Shown here: piece after piece, positions 1 to 9,125 of the stretch
Position numbering within the stretch: position 1 is the first letter of the stretch
Layout of the letters: the number at the start of each line of letters is the position of its first letter
Assembly: GCA_944384205.1 (NCBI GenBank)
Contig: CALWSL010000007.1
Span: forward strand, 62,001 to 126,000
Origin: an uncultured Acetatifactor sp.
Lineage (GTDB): Bacteria; Bacillota; Clostridia; Lachnospirales; Lachnospiraceae
DNA length: 64,000 nucleotides
Direction: 5' to 3'
Notes under the pieces: generated by a model
Databases searched by the model: none
What the model saw: only the letters and a program-made list of their open reading frames with translations
Told to the model about the DNA's origin: nothing
Program-made: the position numbers and the translations under genes

Positions 1-616
1 TATGGATGGAAATTCTCAAATAGATGAGATGTTTGGACGAGATGAATTTGATTATGCTAAGCCAGAAAATCTTATCAAGAGCATTTTGGAGATTGCTACA
101 GATGAAGGTGATTTAGTGTTAGATTTCTTTTTGGGTTCTGGTACTACATGTGCTGTTGCTCATAAGATGAGCCGTAATTATATAGGTATTGATCAAATGG
201 ATTATATTGAACAGTTAGCTGTTGAACGATTGAAGAAAGTTATTGATGGTGAAGAAGGGGGAATATCTTCCGATATTGGTTGGCAAGGTGGCGGTTCATT
301 TGTATATTGCGAACTTGCAAAGGCAAATCAGAATTTCGTTGATGAAATTCAAACAGCTACTACTGTAGAAGAAATTAAAGATATTTATTCACGTATTATA
401 GAAACGGGATTTATTAGCAGTAAAGTTAATCCGAAGGATATTGATGCAAACGCAGAAGATTTTTATGCTTTGTCCCTAGATGACCAGAAGCGTTTCCTTA
501 TGGTACTACTCGATAAAAACTTATTGTATGTAAATTATTGCGATATCGATGATGAAGAGTATGGCATCAGTGATGAAGATAAGGCATTCACAAGAAGTTT
601 CTACGGGGAGGTGTAA
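1..616 (+). CDS. mod: Type III restriction-modification methylase (Mod), C-terminal part
   Basis: Partial gene running in from the left edge; only the last 204 residues are visible, so the true start lies outside the window. The visible part carries the SAM-binding motif I (DFFLGSGTT, about 40 residues in) and the preceding KPENLI motif X region. In the beta-class N6-adenine methylases of type III systems, the catalytic DPPY motif and target recognition domain precede motif I, so they must be upstream. The stop is followed after three bases by the ATG of the Res gene, the usual mod-res arrangement. Inferred role: DNA target recognition and adenine methylation for the restriction complex. Confidence 0.88.
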   Translation, partial: MDGNSQIDEMFGRDEFDYAKPENLIKSILEIATDEGDLVLDFFLGSGTTCAVAHKMSRNYIGIDQMDYIEQLAVERLKKVIDGEEGGISSDIGWQGGGSFVYCELAKANQNFVDEIQTATTVEEIKDIYSRIIETGFISSKVNPKDIDANAEDFYALSLDDQKRFLMVLLDKNLLYVNYCDIDDEEYGISDEDKAFTRSFYGEV

Positions 617-619
617 TCT

Positions 620-3274
620 ATGGCATTTCTACATGAAAAGATAGATGTTCTCCGTGAGAATGGATATGCATCTGATACACCTACTTATATTCCGGATAAT
701 ATAAATCCTGCATTCGAATTGCGTCCATATCAGATTACTGCATTTGAGAATTTTATAACGCATTTTGAAAGTCCAAAATGTCCGCATCCTACGCAAGTAT
801 TGTTTCATATGGCTACAGGAAGTGGAAAGACTCTTATTATGGCAGGTCTTATGCTTTATCTGTATAGAAAAGGATATAGAAATTTTCTGTTCTTTGTGAA
901 TTTGTCTACCATAGTAAAGAAAACAGAAGATAACTTCCTAAATGCTGCATCTAGTAAATATTTATTCGCTGAGGAGATTGTGTTGGATGGAGAACGTATA
1001 GCTATAAAGAAAGTCAGTAATTTTCAATCAGCAGATCCAGATGCAATAAATATCTGTTTTTCAACAACACAAGGATTGCACACAGATATTTGGGTTACAA
1101 AAGAAAATGGGATATCATTTGATGATTTTGATGATATGAAAACAGTACTCATATCTGATGAAGCGCATCATTTGAATGTTACTACAAAGAAACTTAGCCA
1201 AGAAGAAAAGGATAACTATCACTCTTGGGAACAAACTGTAAAGAGTATTTTTGACAGAAATAGTGAGAATATATTGCTAGAGTTTACTGCCACTTGTGAT
1301 CTTGCCAATCCTCAGATTCGTGCGGAATATGAAAACAAAATCGTATTTGATTACCCGTTGCATAAGTTTCGTGCGGATTTATATTCAAAAGAGATAAAAA
1401 CACTTCGATCAGATATGGATATTATGGACAGGGCTATTCAGGCTTTGGTGTTGAGTCAGTATAGATTAAAGTTGTTTCAAGATAATCATTTATCTATCAA
1501 ACCAGTTGTGTTGTTTAAGTCTGCTAAAATTGCAGATAGTAAATCATTTATGGCAACTTTTATAGAGGTTATAAAAAAACTGGATGGTTCTGCAATTGAG
1601 AGAATTTCTACATTGATTGACAATCCTACGATGCGTCAAGCGTATGATTATTTTTTATCTGTAGGAATAACCTTTGATATGCTTGCACAAGAACTTCGTG
1701 AGGATTTTTCAGAAGAGCATTGTGTATCAGTTAATGATGATAAAGAAGCGGATAAAAAGCAGATTTTGCTCAATTCTCTAGAAGATGCATCAAATCCATA
1801 TAGAGCAATTTTTGAAGTTAAGAAACTTGATGAAGGTTGGGATGTGTTGAATCTATTTGACATAGTGCGTCTGTATGAAACGAGACAGTCTGGTGGTAAG
1901 TCAATATCTCCGGCAACCGTTTCGGAAGCACAACTTATTGGGCGTGGAGCAAGATACTGTCCGTTTAAGATTAATGATGAGCAAACAAAATTCCAACGCA
2001 AATATGACAGCGACGTAGAAAATGAGCTTCGTATTTGCGAGGAATTATACTATCATTGTCAAAATGACAGTAGGTATATAGGAGAGCTTCATAATGCGTT
2101 GCGTGAAATAGGTATTGATCCGGATAAAACTGTTACAAAGCATTATATTTTGAAGGATGAATTTAAGCAAGATGATCTCTATAAGAGTGGTTTGATTTTT
2201 ATAAATGATCGAGTGGTCAAGAGTCGTTCTGAGGTTAATGAATTGCTTCCATCTGTAAGAAACAAGGTGTATTCTGTGATGCTGGCAACAGGGCAATCTG
2301 GTGAGGATATTATTCTTGATGATGGACAAGAAGCTTCAGTTGAGAATAAATCGAAAACAAAGTTATATGCAACTACTATAGGGGAAATTGCAAATATAAA
2401 TTATGCTATCGTAAATAAGGCTCTTGCAAAAGTTCCGGTGTATAAATTTAATACCTTAAAAAGTAGATTTCCTAATTTGAAATCAACAAGAGAATTTATA
2501 ACAAGCACTAATTATCTTGGAGACATAAAAATAGAGATTCGAAGCAAATATGATGAGCCATCGGTGGCTATTTTATCAACGGCTGTTACAAGTGTACTTA
2601 CAAAGATAGCGGCATCTATTTCTGCAATTGAGGAAGAATACGAGGGTACTAAGGATTTCCGTGCAGTCAATATACACGATGTTTTCCGTGATAAAGCTGT
2701 AAATTATACTAATGTTGTAGATGGTGGAATTGGAGTGTCTCAAAATGATGTTACTGTACCAGATGCAATGCGTATAGACCTAAAAGGAGAAGATTGGTTT
2801 ACATTCACAGATAATTATGGAACTTCAGAAGAAAAAGCATTTGTATCATATTTCCGCGATTATGTTGATAGATTAAAAACTATTTATAGTAAGATTTATC
2901 TCATGCGTAATGAACGTCAGATGCATCTCTATTCGTTTGATGGTGGTGAAAGATTTGAACCGGATTATGTGTTGCTTTTACAGAAAGATAATGAAGACGG
3001 TTTTGAACAAATGCAAGTGTTCATAGAGCCTAAAGGTACGCATCTTGTGGAATCTGATAAATGGAAGGAAGATTTCTTGTTGCAATTGAAAGGAAATGCA
3101 ATTCCGGTTAAAACATTTGTTGATGATAATAAGTATCATATTTGGGGTTTCCATTTCTTTAACAGGGACGTAAGAGGAAGTGAATTTAGTGCGGATTTGG
3201 AAATGTTGCAAAAACCGGAAGAACATTTAAAAGTATTAAATGCTTATGCTAAAGGGCTAGTTGGTGGTAATTAA
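620..3274 (+). CDS. res: Type III restriction enzyme Res subunit (helicase/endonuclease)
   Basis: 884-residue DNA-translocating restriction subunit. A superfamily 2 helicase core is visible: Walker A (ATGSGKT, about residues 65-71), DEAH box (SDEAHH, about 178-183) and a later QLIGRGAR motif VI. Near the C terminus, FEPDY followed about 20 residues later by IEPKG fits the PD-(D/E)xK endonuclease domain typical of type III Res proteins. The ATG lies three bases after the mod stop with a GGGGAGGTG site overlapping the end of mod, so the two are translationally linked. Length is normal for the family and no frameshift is seen, so the restriction system appears intact. Confidence 0.93.
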   Translation: MAFLHEKIDVLRENGYASDTPTYIPDNINPAFELRPYQITAFENFITHFESPKCPHPTQVLFHMATGSGKTLIMAGLMLYLYRKGYRNFLFFVNLSTIVKKTEDNFLNAASSKYLFAEEIVLDGERIAIKKVSNFQSADPDAINICFSTTQGLHTDIWVTKENGISFDDFDDMKTVLISDEAHHLNVTTKKLSQEEKDNYHSWEQTVKSIFDRNSENILLEFTATCDLANPQIRAEYENKIVFDYPLHKFRADLYSKEIKTLRSDMDIMDRAIQALVLSQYRLKLFQDNHLSIKPVVLFKSAKIADSKSFMATFIEVIKKLDGSAIERISTLIDNPTMRQAYDYFLSVGITFDMLAQELREDFSEEHCVSVNDDKEADKKQILLNSLEDASNPYRAIFEVKKLDEGWDVLNLFDIVRLYETRQSGGKSISPATVSEAQLIGRGARYCPFKINDEQTKFQRKYDSDVENELRICEELYYHCQNDSRYIGELHNALREIGIDPDKTVTKHYILKDEFKQDDLYKSGLIFINDRVVKSRSEVNELLPSVRNKVYSVMLATGQSGEDIILDDGQEASVENKSKTKLYATTIGEIANINYAIVNKALAKVPVYKFNTLKSRFPNLKSTREFITSTNYLGDIKIEIRSKYDEPSVAILSTAVTSVLTKIAASISAIEEEYEGTKDFRAVNIHDVFRDKAVNYTNVVDGGIGVSQNDVTVPDAMRIDLKGEDWFTFTDNYGTSEEKAFVSYFRDYVDRLKTIYSKIYLMRNERQMHLYSFDGGERFEPDYVLLLQKDNEDGFEQMQVFIEPKGTHLVESDKWKEDFLLQLKGNAIPVKTFVDDNKYHIWGFHFFNRDVRGSEFSADLEMLQKPEEHLKVLNAYAKGLVGGN

Positions 3275-3332
3275 TGAACACATCAGTTGATGCGATTTTG
3301 GTAAAACAAATGCAATGATTGGAGGAATCAAT

Positions 3333-6300
3333 ATGGAATGGACAAAATTTAATACTCATGGAGAATCTTCTAATCATGCATTTGAAGTTATGTGCAATAT
3401 TCTTTTTGAGAGTTGGTGTAAGAGTGAGTATAACGATCATTTGAAATACTTCTCATTTGTAAATGGAAGCGGTGGAGATGGTGGTGTAGAAGCTTATGCA
3501 ACATTAGATTCTGGAGAAGTTATTGGAGTTCAATCAAAGTGGTTTCCGGACAAAATGAACACTTCTCAATTTAATCAAATAGAGAAATCTTTTAATACAG
3601 CAGTAAAAGTCAGACCTGAAATGATACGGTATATTGTATGTATTCCAAGAGATTTTACCTCTAAAAAAGTGGTTAAGAATGGTAAAATTGCAGAAAATAC
3701 AGAGGAAAATAGTTGGACAAAGCTAGTTGAAAAACTTAAGAAAACAAATCCATCTGTATCAGTGGAGTTATGGGATGAGACTACAATTCAAACAAAGTTG
3801 ATGACGCCAGAAGCCATAGGGTGTTATAAGTATTGGTTTGATAATACAGAAGTTTTTGATACAGAGATTGTAAAAGCATTTGAAAAAGCCATACATAGCT
3901 GGGCAAAGACGAAGTATATTCCTGACTTGTATTCAACAGGTTACATTCATGACAAGTTAGAAGTTTTTACTGGAAATTATAGTATTGTAGAAAAACGATA
4001 CGATGGAGTACAGAGGGGATTGTCTGTTTTAGAAAGGCTTAAGAAGGAATATGGAGACATACTTAAGTTAAAGTTTCCAGAGAAAGAGAGGTCTATTGTT
4101 GAAAATATAAAACTGGATATTGATACGATAAATGAATGGATATCACGTTTTAAAAGAATAGAAAAGCTTGTAATTGAGGGTGCGGAAGTTAAAGAAACTT
4201 TTCTTGATGAGAGAATTGGACTGAATTGTATATCATCTGAATTGAAAGGCTCGTCCTTGTATTTTCATCATTATTCGCATTTTACACCGGTTATAGAAAT
4301 TCTTGAAAATATTGTGAATGAGGTGTATGAATGTTGTCAATTGCTGAATAATAATTTTGATAATTGTATCATTTTCCTAGGAAATCAAGGCACTGGAAAA
4401 ACTGCGGGGATTGTAGCGGAAACTAACGCCTTATTGCAGGAGAAGAGTCATTTGCCGATATTGGTTCGTGCTAAAGAGTTTTCAACGGGTGATAATTGGT
4501 TATCTATTTTGACAAAGGCATTAGCATTACCAAATACATGGAGCGATAGAGAACTGCTCAAGGCTTTAGAAAATGCAGCGTTGTTAAGAAATAAGTTTCA
4601 TAAAACTAGTGAAAAGGTCAATATACAGCCAAAATGTCTGATTTGCATTGATGGAATAGAGGAATCTTCATCTTGGTCATTTTGGGAGGAGCGAATAGAG
4701 GAAGCAAAAGCTTATGAGAAAGATTTTGTCGGAATAAAATTCGTTTTTTTGTCGCGTCCATATGTTTTTAAGGAACATTATAAATTGGATTACAGCAATT
4801 GTTTTTATCGAATGCCAAGTCACGGTGATGTATCTGTTGCAGAACTTTTCGATAATTACATTGCTCATTATAATATAGATTTAGATGGAAACAATTGGAT
4901 TAAGGGAATGTTAAGAACACCGATGGCACTTAAGCTATTTTGTGACATATATAAAAATTCAAAGGTGGGTAGTTTGCCTAAAAATTCAGTGGTTATAACA
5001 AAGCTATTTCAAGAAAAAATTAAGTCTATTGAGAATGTATATAGAAAGGCAGGAAAAGAGACTGATAATCAAAGTATGGTTATGGAAGCCCTTGTTATGG
5101 TGGCAACTATGCTTGTTGATAAAAGTGACTTGTCATATGATGAAATTTATAGTGTATGCAAAGAACCATTAAAGAGTCATTTGGAAGATGTTTTAAGATT
5201 CATAGAGGAAGAAGGTTTTATTTATTCAAGGTTAATTCAGAAGGATGCTTTTAGTATTCCGGAAACGAAATATTCGTTGGGTATGCAACCGGCGTTCGAT
5301 TACCTTATGGCAAGAAAATTATATGAAGCGATTAAAGGGAATAAGACTATTGAAACGGAATATTCCCAAGGTGTTTACCAATTGCTTTCGCTTATTGCAA
5401 TAGAAGAAGATAGGAAGCTTTTATTTGAATATTCAAATATTGAACTTAGCGATGATTCGAAGTTTGATTTGGTCTGTTATGCATTGGCAAATACATCTGT
5501 TGAGATTGCATCACAATATGGTGAGTATATTAAAAGATTGATGAATTATTCAGCTGGTGAATTTCGAGAAATTTTTGAAAGAATTATTCTGCCTGTAAGT
5601 AGTGTGCCCAATCATCCACTAGGAAGTGTTTTACTTGATGAATTTTTGAGAAATTTTGAGGAACCAGCACAAAGAGATATCTGGTGGTCTATACCGACAT
5701 ATTTAAAAGATAATTTTGATGCAGAATGGAGATGTTATACAGAGATAGATACCACCAATATAAGCTTATCAAATGAAGAAAATTACTTGGGCTTACCGCT
5801 GATATTGGTATGGCGTCTTTCATCTGTAGATAATGATGTGAGGCATAAATGTAGATTGAAACTTACAGAATGGGGAATAAATAACCCAGAACAGTTTTTT
5901 AATCTTTTTAGTTATTGTGCTGATATTAATGACGAGCAAGTTGTAGAAGATATTTTTTCTATTGCCTACGGAATTGCGTTAGGAAAAGAGGCACGAGATG
6001 AATATCTGGTTAATCTTTCAAACTGGATTATGGAAAATGTATTTTCAGCTGAGGGGCTAATTAAGTATGAAAATGTTGTAATTAGGTACTATTGCACAGG
6101 CATTGTTAAAATAGCAATTTTTAAAGAAGTGTACAATAGAGAGGTGGAAGATAAACTTATACCACCGTATGCTTATCAAACAAATATTATGCCCGCTTAT
6201 GAAGATGCTTTTAGTGCAAAAAGGATGTCGGGTTATGGTCCTATTGATTATGATCTGGCAAGGTATGTTTTATGTGATCATTTTGATTGTTTTTTCAGAA

Positions 6301-7601
6301 CGGATTATACAACTAACAGATATTTCGATGAAACAGAGAAGTTGTTTGACGAATATAGACGAGAATATAACATAGAATCGTTAGAAATGGATGGTCTGAT
6401 TATATCAATTGCGTATCGATATTTATTAGATCAGGGGTGGAATAAGAAAACGTTTTGGGAGTATGAAGATAAGAAAAATATTGGCGTAGATATTTCTATT
6501 AGAAGAACATTTTATCCTGCTACGCATGGTACACAATCAAGAGTAATGAGTATTGCTGAAAAATATGTATGGTGTGTTAAACACCGTATAGAAGCTATGC
6601 TGGCGAATCGAGTAAAGTGTAGTGATTATGGTAGAGATGAGAAATTTGTTAATGATTATTCGGATTTAGAGAATTTTATAAATACATATCAAGATTATAT
6701 AAATTCAAAGAATAAGAGTAATAAAGCTCTATGGCTTCATACAGAACAAATGGTCTGCTCTCAGGTTGAAGAATATTCGATAAAAAGTATTGAAGCATGG
6801 ATGACAGATGGAAAGGTACCAGAGTTTTCTGCATGGCTTAAGGATAATCAAGGAGATGAAATACTTTATGCTTATACGAGCATAACTAATGAAGCGGCAG
6901 GTATTGAAGAGACAATTTGGATATCGTGTGGTGCAGTCAAACTTGATGAATTCGATAATTTTGTCAAACAACTAAATGTTTATTGGGAATCGAGATGCAA
7001 TTTATTAAATGTTGCAGATTTTCATGCGTGGCAAGATTGTCAATGTTATTGTACTCCGCAAGAAGCTTGTACCGTTCAAAGTCATAAGGAAGTAGAAAAC
7101 ACTATTTCTGTTGAAATTGATGATGTTACTGTGAAGATAAATAAATTAGTGACAGAGTGTACAACGGCGCATGCAGAAGATACTGAGAGTACATTCGATT
7201 TGCCTAGTAAAATGGTAAGGGAGTTGACCGGAATCACATATGGTGATGGGTATCGATATTTGAATAAAGATGGAAAGACGATTGGTAAGTATATAAGTGT
7301 AGGTGAAAATTGGAAGAATCAACAGAAGTGTTTGTTGATGGATAGGAAAACTTTAAAGACAGCTTTTGACAAAAATCAATATAAAATGTTTTGGTTGTTT
7401 AGGGTATATCGTTCTCCGTCTCATAAAGCATATGAAGCTTTTGGCAGAGATATTATGCATGATACAGATAGAAGTTTTGTGGTTTGGAACGACGAAGGTG
7501 AGTACAAATATGTTGAATTGCAAAATATTGAACCACCCCGTACAGAAATGAAAGAATATGAATCAATTATAAAATTCTATTATTCTGATATCAAGGAGTA
7601 A
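3333..7601 (+). CDS. Mrr-like nuclease/STAND NTPase, Avs4-like antiviral candidate
   Basis: 1422-residue protein. The ATG at 3333 is preferred over the one at 3315 because GGAGGA at 3321-3326 sits six bases before it. The N-terminal 150 residues resemble an Mrr-type PD-(D/E)xK nuclease: GGDGG with D49, then QSK with Q67 and K69. A P-loop (GNQGTGKT, about 350-357), a Walker B (LICIDGIEE, about 436-444), an FLSRPY sensor-like motif and a following LRTPMALKLFC segment fit a STAND/NACHT-type ATPase. The long C-terminal half is helical-looking and unrecognised, as expected for the target-sensing arm. Nuclease plus STAND plus a large sensor is the architecture of Avs4 (AVAST) proteins, which recognise phage proteins. 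It follows the type III system by 58 bases. An Avs4 assignment is inference; another Mrr-NTPase defence family is possible. Confidence 0.72.
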   Translation: MEWTKFNTHGESSNHAFEVMCNILFESWCKSEYNDHLKYFSFVNGSGGDGGVEAYATLDSGEVIGVQSKWFPDKMNTSQFNQIEKSFNTAVKVRPEMIRYIVCIPRDFTSKKVVKNGKIAENTEENSWTKLVEKLKKTNPSVSVELWDETTIQTKLMTPEAIGCYKYWFDNTEVFDTEIVKAFEKAIHSWAKTKYIPDLYSTGYIHDKLEVFTGNYSIVEKRYDGVQRGLSVLERLKKEYGDILKLKFPEKERSIVENIKLDIDTINEWISRFKRIEKLVIEGAEVKETFLDERIGLNCISSELKGSSLYFHHYSHFTPVIEILENIVNEVYECCQLLNNNFDNCIIFLGNQGTGKTAGIVAETNALLQEKSHLPILVRAKEFSTGDNWLSILTKALALPNTWSDRELLKALENAALLRNKFHKTSEKVNIQPKCLICIDGIEESSSWSFWEERIEEAKAYEKDFVGIKFVFLSRPYVFKEHYKLDYSNCFYRMPSHGDVSVAELFDNYIAHYNIDLDGNNWIKGMLRTPMALKLFCDIYKNSKVGSLPKNSVVITKLFQEKIKSIENVYRKAGKETDNQSMVMEALVMVATMLVDKSDLSYDEIYSVCKEPLKSHLEDVLRFIEEEGFIYSRLIQKDAFSIPETKYSLGMQPAFDYLMARKLYEAIKGNKTIETEYSQGVYQLLSLIAIEEDRKLLFEYSNIELSDDSKFDLVCYALANTSVEIASQYGEYIKRLMNYSAGEFREIFERIILPVSSVPNHPLGSVLLDEFLRNFEEPAQRDIWWSIPTYLKDNFDAEWRCYTEIDTTNISLSNEENYLGLPLILVWRLSSVDNDVRHKCRLKLTEWGINNPEQFFNLFSYCADINDEQVVEDIFSIAYGIALGKEARDEYLVNLSNWIMENVFSAEGLIKYENVVIRYYCTGIVKIAIFKEVYNREVEDKLIPPYAYQTNIMPAYEDAFSAKRMSGYGPIDYDLARYVLCDHFDCFFRTDYTTNRYFDETEKLFDEYRREYNIESLEMDGLIISIAYRYLLDQGWNKKTFWEYEDKKNIGVDISIRRTFYPATHGTQSRVMSIAEKYVWCVKHRIEAMLANRVKCSDYGRDEKFVNDYSDLENFINTYQDYINSKNKSNKALWLHTEQMVCSQVEEYSIKSIEAWMTDGKVPEFSAWLKDNQGDEILYAYTSITNEAAGIEETIWISCGAVKLDEFDNFVKQLNVYWESRCNLLNVADFHAWQDCQCYCTPQEACTVQSHKEVENTISVEIDDVTVKINKLVTECTTAHAEDTESTFDLPSKMVRELTGITYGDGYRYLNKDGKTIGKYISVGENWKNQQKCLLMDRKTLKTAFDKNQYKMFWLFRVYRSPSHKAYEAFGRDIMHDTDRSFVVWNDEGEYKYVELQNIEPPRTEMKEYESIIKFYYSDIKE

Positions 7602-7612
7602 AATTTATCTAT

Positions 7613-7858
7613 CAGAAAGGTGTGTCAAAAAGTGGAGCACTTTTTCAAAAGGTGTGTCAAAAAGTGGAGCACTTTTTCAAAAGGTGTGTCAAAAAGTGGC
7701 ACACTTTTTCGAAAAGGGTGTCAAAAAGTGACACACCATCCAAGGCATGAAAAATTATCTTCAAAAAAGGTGTGCCAAAAAGTGGAGCACTTTTCAAAAA
7801 GGTGTGTCAAAAAGTGGCGTACTTTTTCAAAAAGTGCGTCAAAAAGTGACACACCTAT
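7613..7858. repeat. Tandem array of palindromic units with about 32-bp period
   Basis: Seven units begin near 7617, 7649, 7681, 7713, 7766, 7799 and 7831. The full units carry AAAAAGTG, three variable bases, then CACTTTTT, a short perfect inverted repeat, preceded by GGTGTGTC. Units four and seven instead end in GTGACACACC, forming a different palindrome (GTGTC/GACAC), so the array reads as two blocks that each end in a terminal unit. The first three intervals are 32 bp, about three helical turns. Protein binding or a replication/transfer role is possible but not shown. Confidence 0.85.
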
Positions 7859-7894
7859 ATAAATATTAGGGGATTTAGGGGATTTTACTCCTAA

Positions 7895-7935
7895 CTAGAT
7901 GCATTTTGGAATGGATATACAAAATGCGTATCTAG
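7895..7935. repeat. Imperfect inverted repeat (hairpin) between the two arrays
   Basis: CTAGATGCATTTTG at 7895-7908 is mirrored by CAAAATGCGTATCTAG at 7920-7935, with two extra bases in the right arm and an 11-base loop. There is no U-tract beside it, so it is not an obvious terminator. It sits between the 32-bp array and the TTCCAACATA array and may belong to the same structure. Confidence 0.6.
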
Positions 7936-8013
7936 CGAAGGACACCTGGAGAATTTTTCGGGTATCAGAAAAGGTGCTGATTTTAATGATTTTTTTGCTA
8001 AAAATGCTGGTGT

Positions 8014-8205
8014 GTCGGTATTTCCAACATAGAAATCAGAAAGTATGTTGACGTTTCCAACATAAAAATGCAATTCCAACATGTATTTCCAACATACCGA
8101 AATACAGGCATTTTTAAGACCGACATAAAATTCCAACATAAAAAATGAGAGGTATGTCGGTGTTTCCAACATAAAAATACCATTCCGACATAGATTTCCA
8201 ACATA
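8014..8205. repeat. Cluster of TTCCAACATA sites in both orientations
   Basis: TTCC(A/G)ACAT(A/G) occurs at 8022, 8055, 8074, 8087, 8131, 8164, 8183 and 8196. There is also a CCGACATA at 8120 and inverted copies (TATGTTG at 8044, TATGTCGG at 8153). Neighbouring sites pair head to head, for example TATGTCGGTGTTTCCAACATA at 8153-8173. Spacing is irregular. No credible gene overlaps it. The arrangement resembles a multi-site protein-binding region such as an origin or regulatory cluster; the binding protein is unknown. Confidence 0.75.
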
Positions 8206-8335
8206 GTAGCAGGGAAAATTTTTTCTCATCAGAATCATTGCTTTTTTCAATCCATAGTTGTATCATTATGACAAGAAGTCATTGAGACTTATAAGGACGA
8301 AAAGATGCAGAAGCGATTATGGAAGGAGGGAAGCT

Positions 8336-8530
8336 TTGAACAAGGAATTTGAACGCTGCTGCACATTCCTAGCCGAGATGATGGAGAAGTACGGTGCACT
8401 GGTTTTGCGAGACATCGCCGTGGAGATTCAGTATGAACCGGAAACTTGGTGTGATGATGCAGAGGGAAAAAGACTTCGGTATGAGGCTTATGCGAGAAGA
8501 TTTCTGAAGCGGTTTGAAAAGGCGGCATAA
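8336..8530 (+). CDS. Small hypothetical protein
   Basis: A 64-residue protein if it starts at the TTG at 8336, chosen because AAGGAGGG at 8323-8330 lies at good distance; the upstream in-frame ATG at 8258 has no comparable site. The sequence is charged and probably helical (KEFERC..., EKYGALVLRDIAVEI, ending RRFLKRFEKAA). No domain, signal peptide or membrane segment is recognised. It stands alone between the repeat arrays and a hairpin pair, and its function is unknown. Confidence 0.5.
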   Translation: MNKEFERCCTFLAEMMEKYGALVLRDIAVEIQYEPETWCDDAEGKRLRYEAYARRFLKRFEKAA

Positions 8531-8602
8531 GGATTACCGGCATCCTGCGAGAGTGGGATGTATACATATGATGTAGCGTTCAAAATAGTAAGATGGAAAG
8601 TT

Positions 8603-8669
8603 TACCACTGACCGATAGGTGGTATAGAAATGGTCGGGTTGATAGTGTACCGCTGACCAATATGCGGTA
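8603..8669. repeat. Two 45-bp repeats, each with a hairpin whose stem has covaried
   Basis: The copies start at about 8596 and 8641. Copy one contains TACCAC, a ten-base loop, then GTGGTA (8603-8624). Copy two contains TACCGC, a ten-base loop, then GCGGTA (8648-8669). The A-to-G change in the left arm is matched by the T-to-C change in the right arm, so pairing is kept, and both are followed by TAGAAATGGT. The loops share TGACC. This suggests selection on structure. It lies in the 315-base gap upstream of the XRE gene, before that gene's promoter. Confidence 0.75.
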
Positions 8670-8786
8670 TAGAAATGGTTGGATTGAAAGTGTTATTTCA
8701 CATATTGAGTCTAATAATAGATTTATAGTAAGCTTCGGTAAAGTTTTTGCTGGGGCTCATTTTTTTAGTTTTTTAGTGACAAGTTG

Positions 8787-8815
8787 TTGACTATGTGAAA
8801 TAAAAGACATATAAT
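8787..8815 (+). promoter_or_regulatory. Sigma-A type promoter for the XRE-MazF pair
   Basis: TTGACT at 8787-8792, a 17-base spacer, and TATAAT at 8810-8815. It is about 30 bases upstream of the XRE start codon and directed toward it. Confidence 0.75.
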
Positions 8816-8845
8816 ATATTTATGCAATGCATAAAGAGGTGAATT

Positions 8846-9073
8846 GTGGAAGCAAGAGAAGAATTAAGAAAATTAAGAGAAAGTACCGGTATGAATCGAA
8901 AAGAATTTTGTGAGTACTTTGAAATTCCATATATGACGGAAACGGATTGGGAATTAGGGAATAGAAGGGTTCCACAGTATCTTTTGAGGTTGATGGCATA
9001 TAAGATTGAAATAGAGAAGTTAGCTGATAAGAAAAGAGAAAATGGCAAGGGAGATAACGTAGCTGATAAATAA
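8846..9073 (+). CDS. XRE-family helix-turn-helix protein
   Basis: A 75-residue DNA-binding protein starting at GTG 8846 behind GAGGTG at 8836-8841. Residues 5-55 form a compact helix-turn-helix (ELRKLRESTGMNRKEF, then a second helix and WELGNRRVP), followed by a lysine-rich tail. It has no separate effector domain. The MazF-like toxin follows 52 bases downstream, and an 8-bp-arm palindrome lies in that gap. It is likely the regulator, and possibly the antitoxin partner, of the toxin gene; the partnership is inferred from position. Confidence 0.75.
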   Translation: MEAREELRKLRESTGMNRKEFCEYFEIPYMTETDWELGNRRVPQYLLRLMAYKIEIEKLADKKRENGKGDNVADK

Positions 9074-9087
9074 TGTATTAGTAATTG

Positions 9088-9104
9088 TGCCACAGCCTGT
9101 GGCA
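9088..9104. promoter_or_regulatory. Perfect palindrome before the toxin gene, candidate operator
   Basis: TGCCACAG, one central C, then CTGTGGCA: eight-base perfect arms between the XRE gene and the MazF-like gene, ending 21 bases before the toxin ATG. It could be an operator for the XRE protein or an mRNA hairpin that tunes toxin translation. No U-tract follows, so it is not a terminator. Confidence 0.6.
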
Positions 9105-9125
9105 TAAATTGGAGGTAGTGGCAAT

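Noticed and set aside
7613-7858. Possible CRISPR array
   Set aside because: There are no unique spacers between the units; repeats abut each other, are imperfect and no cas gene is near.
7620-7862. Open frame of 80 codons within the palindrome array
   Set aside because: It simply translates the tandem repeat, has no start with a ribosome binding site and gives a repetitive low-complexity peptide.
7891-8250. Minus-strand frames of 119 and 68 codons
   Set aside because: They are translations of the TTCCAACATA sites (repeated YVG/CWK patterns) without convincing starts.
8593-8790. 65-codon frame over the hairpin pair
   Set aside because: It encodes only the 45-bp repeat and has no ribosome binding site; the base-paired structure explains the conservation better.
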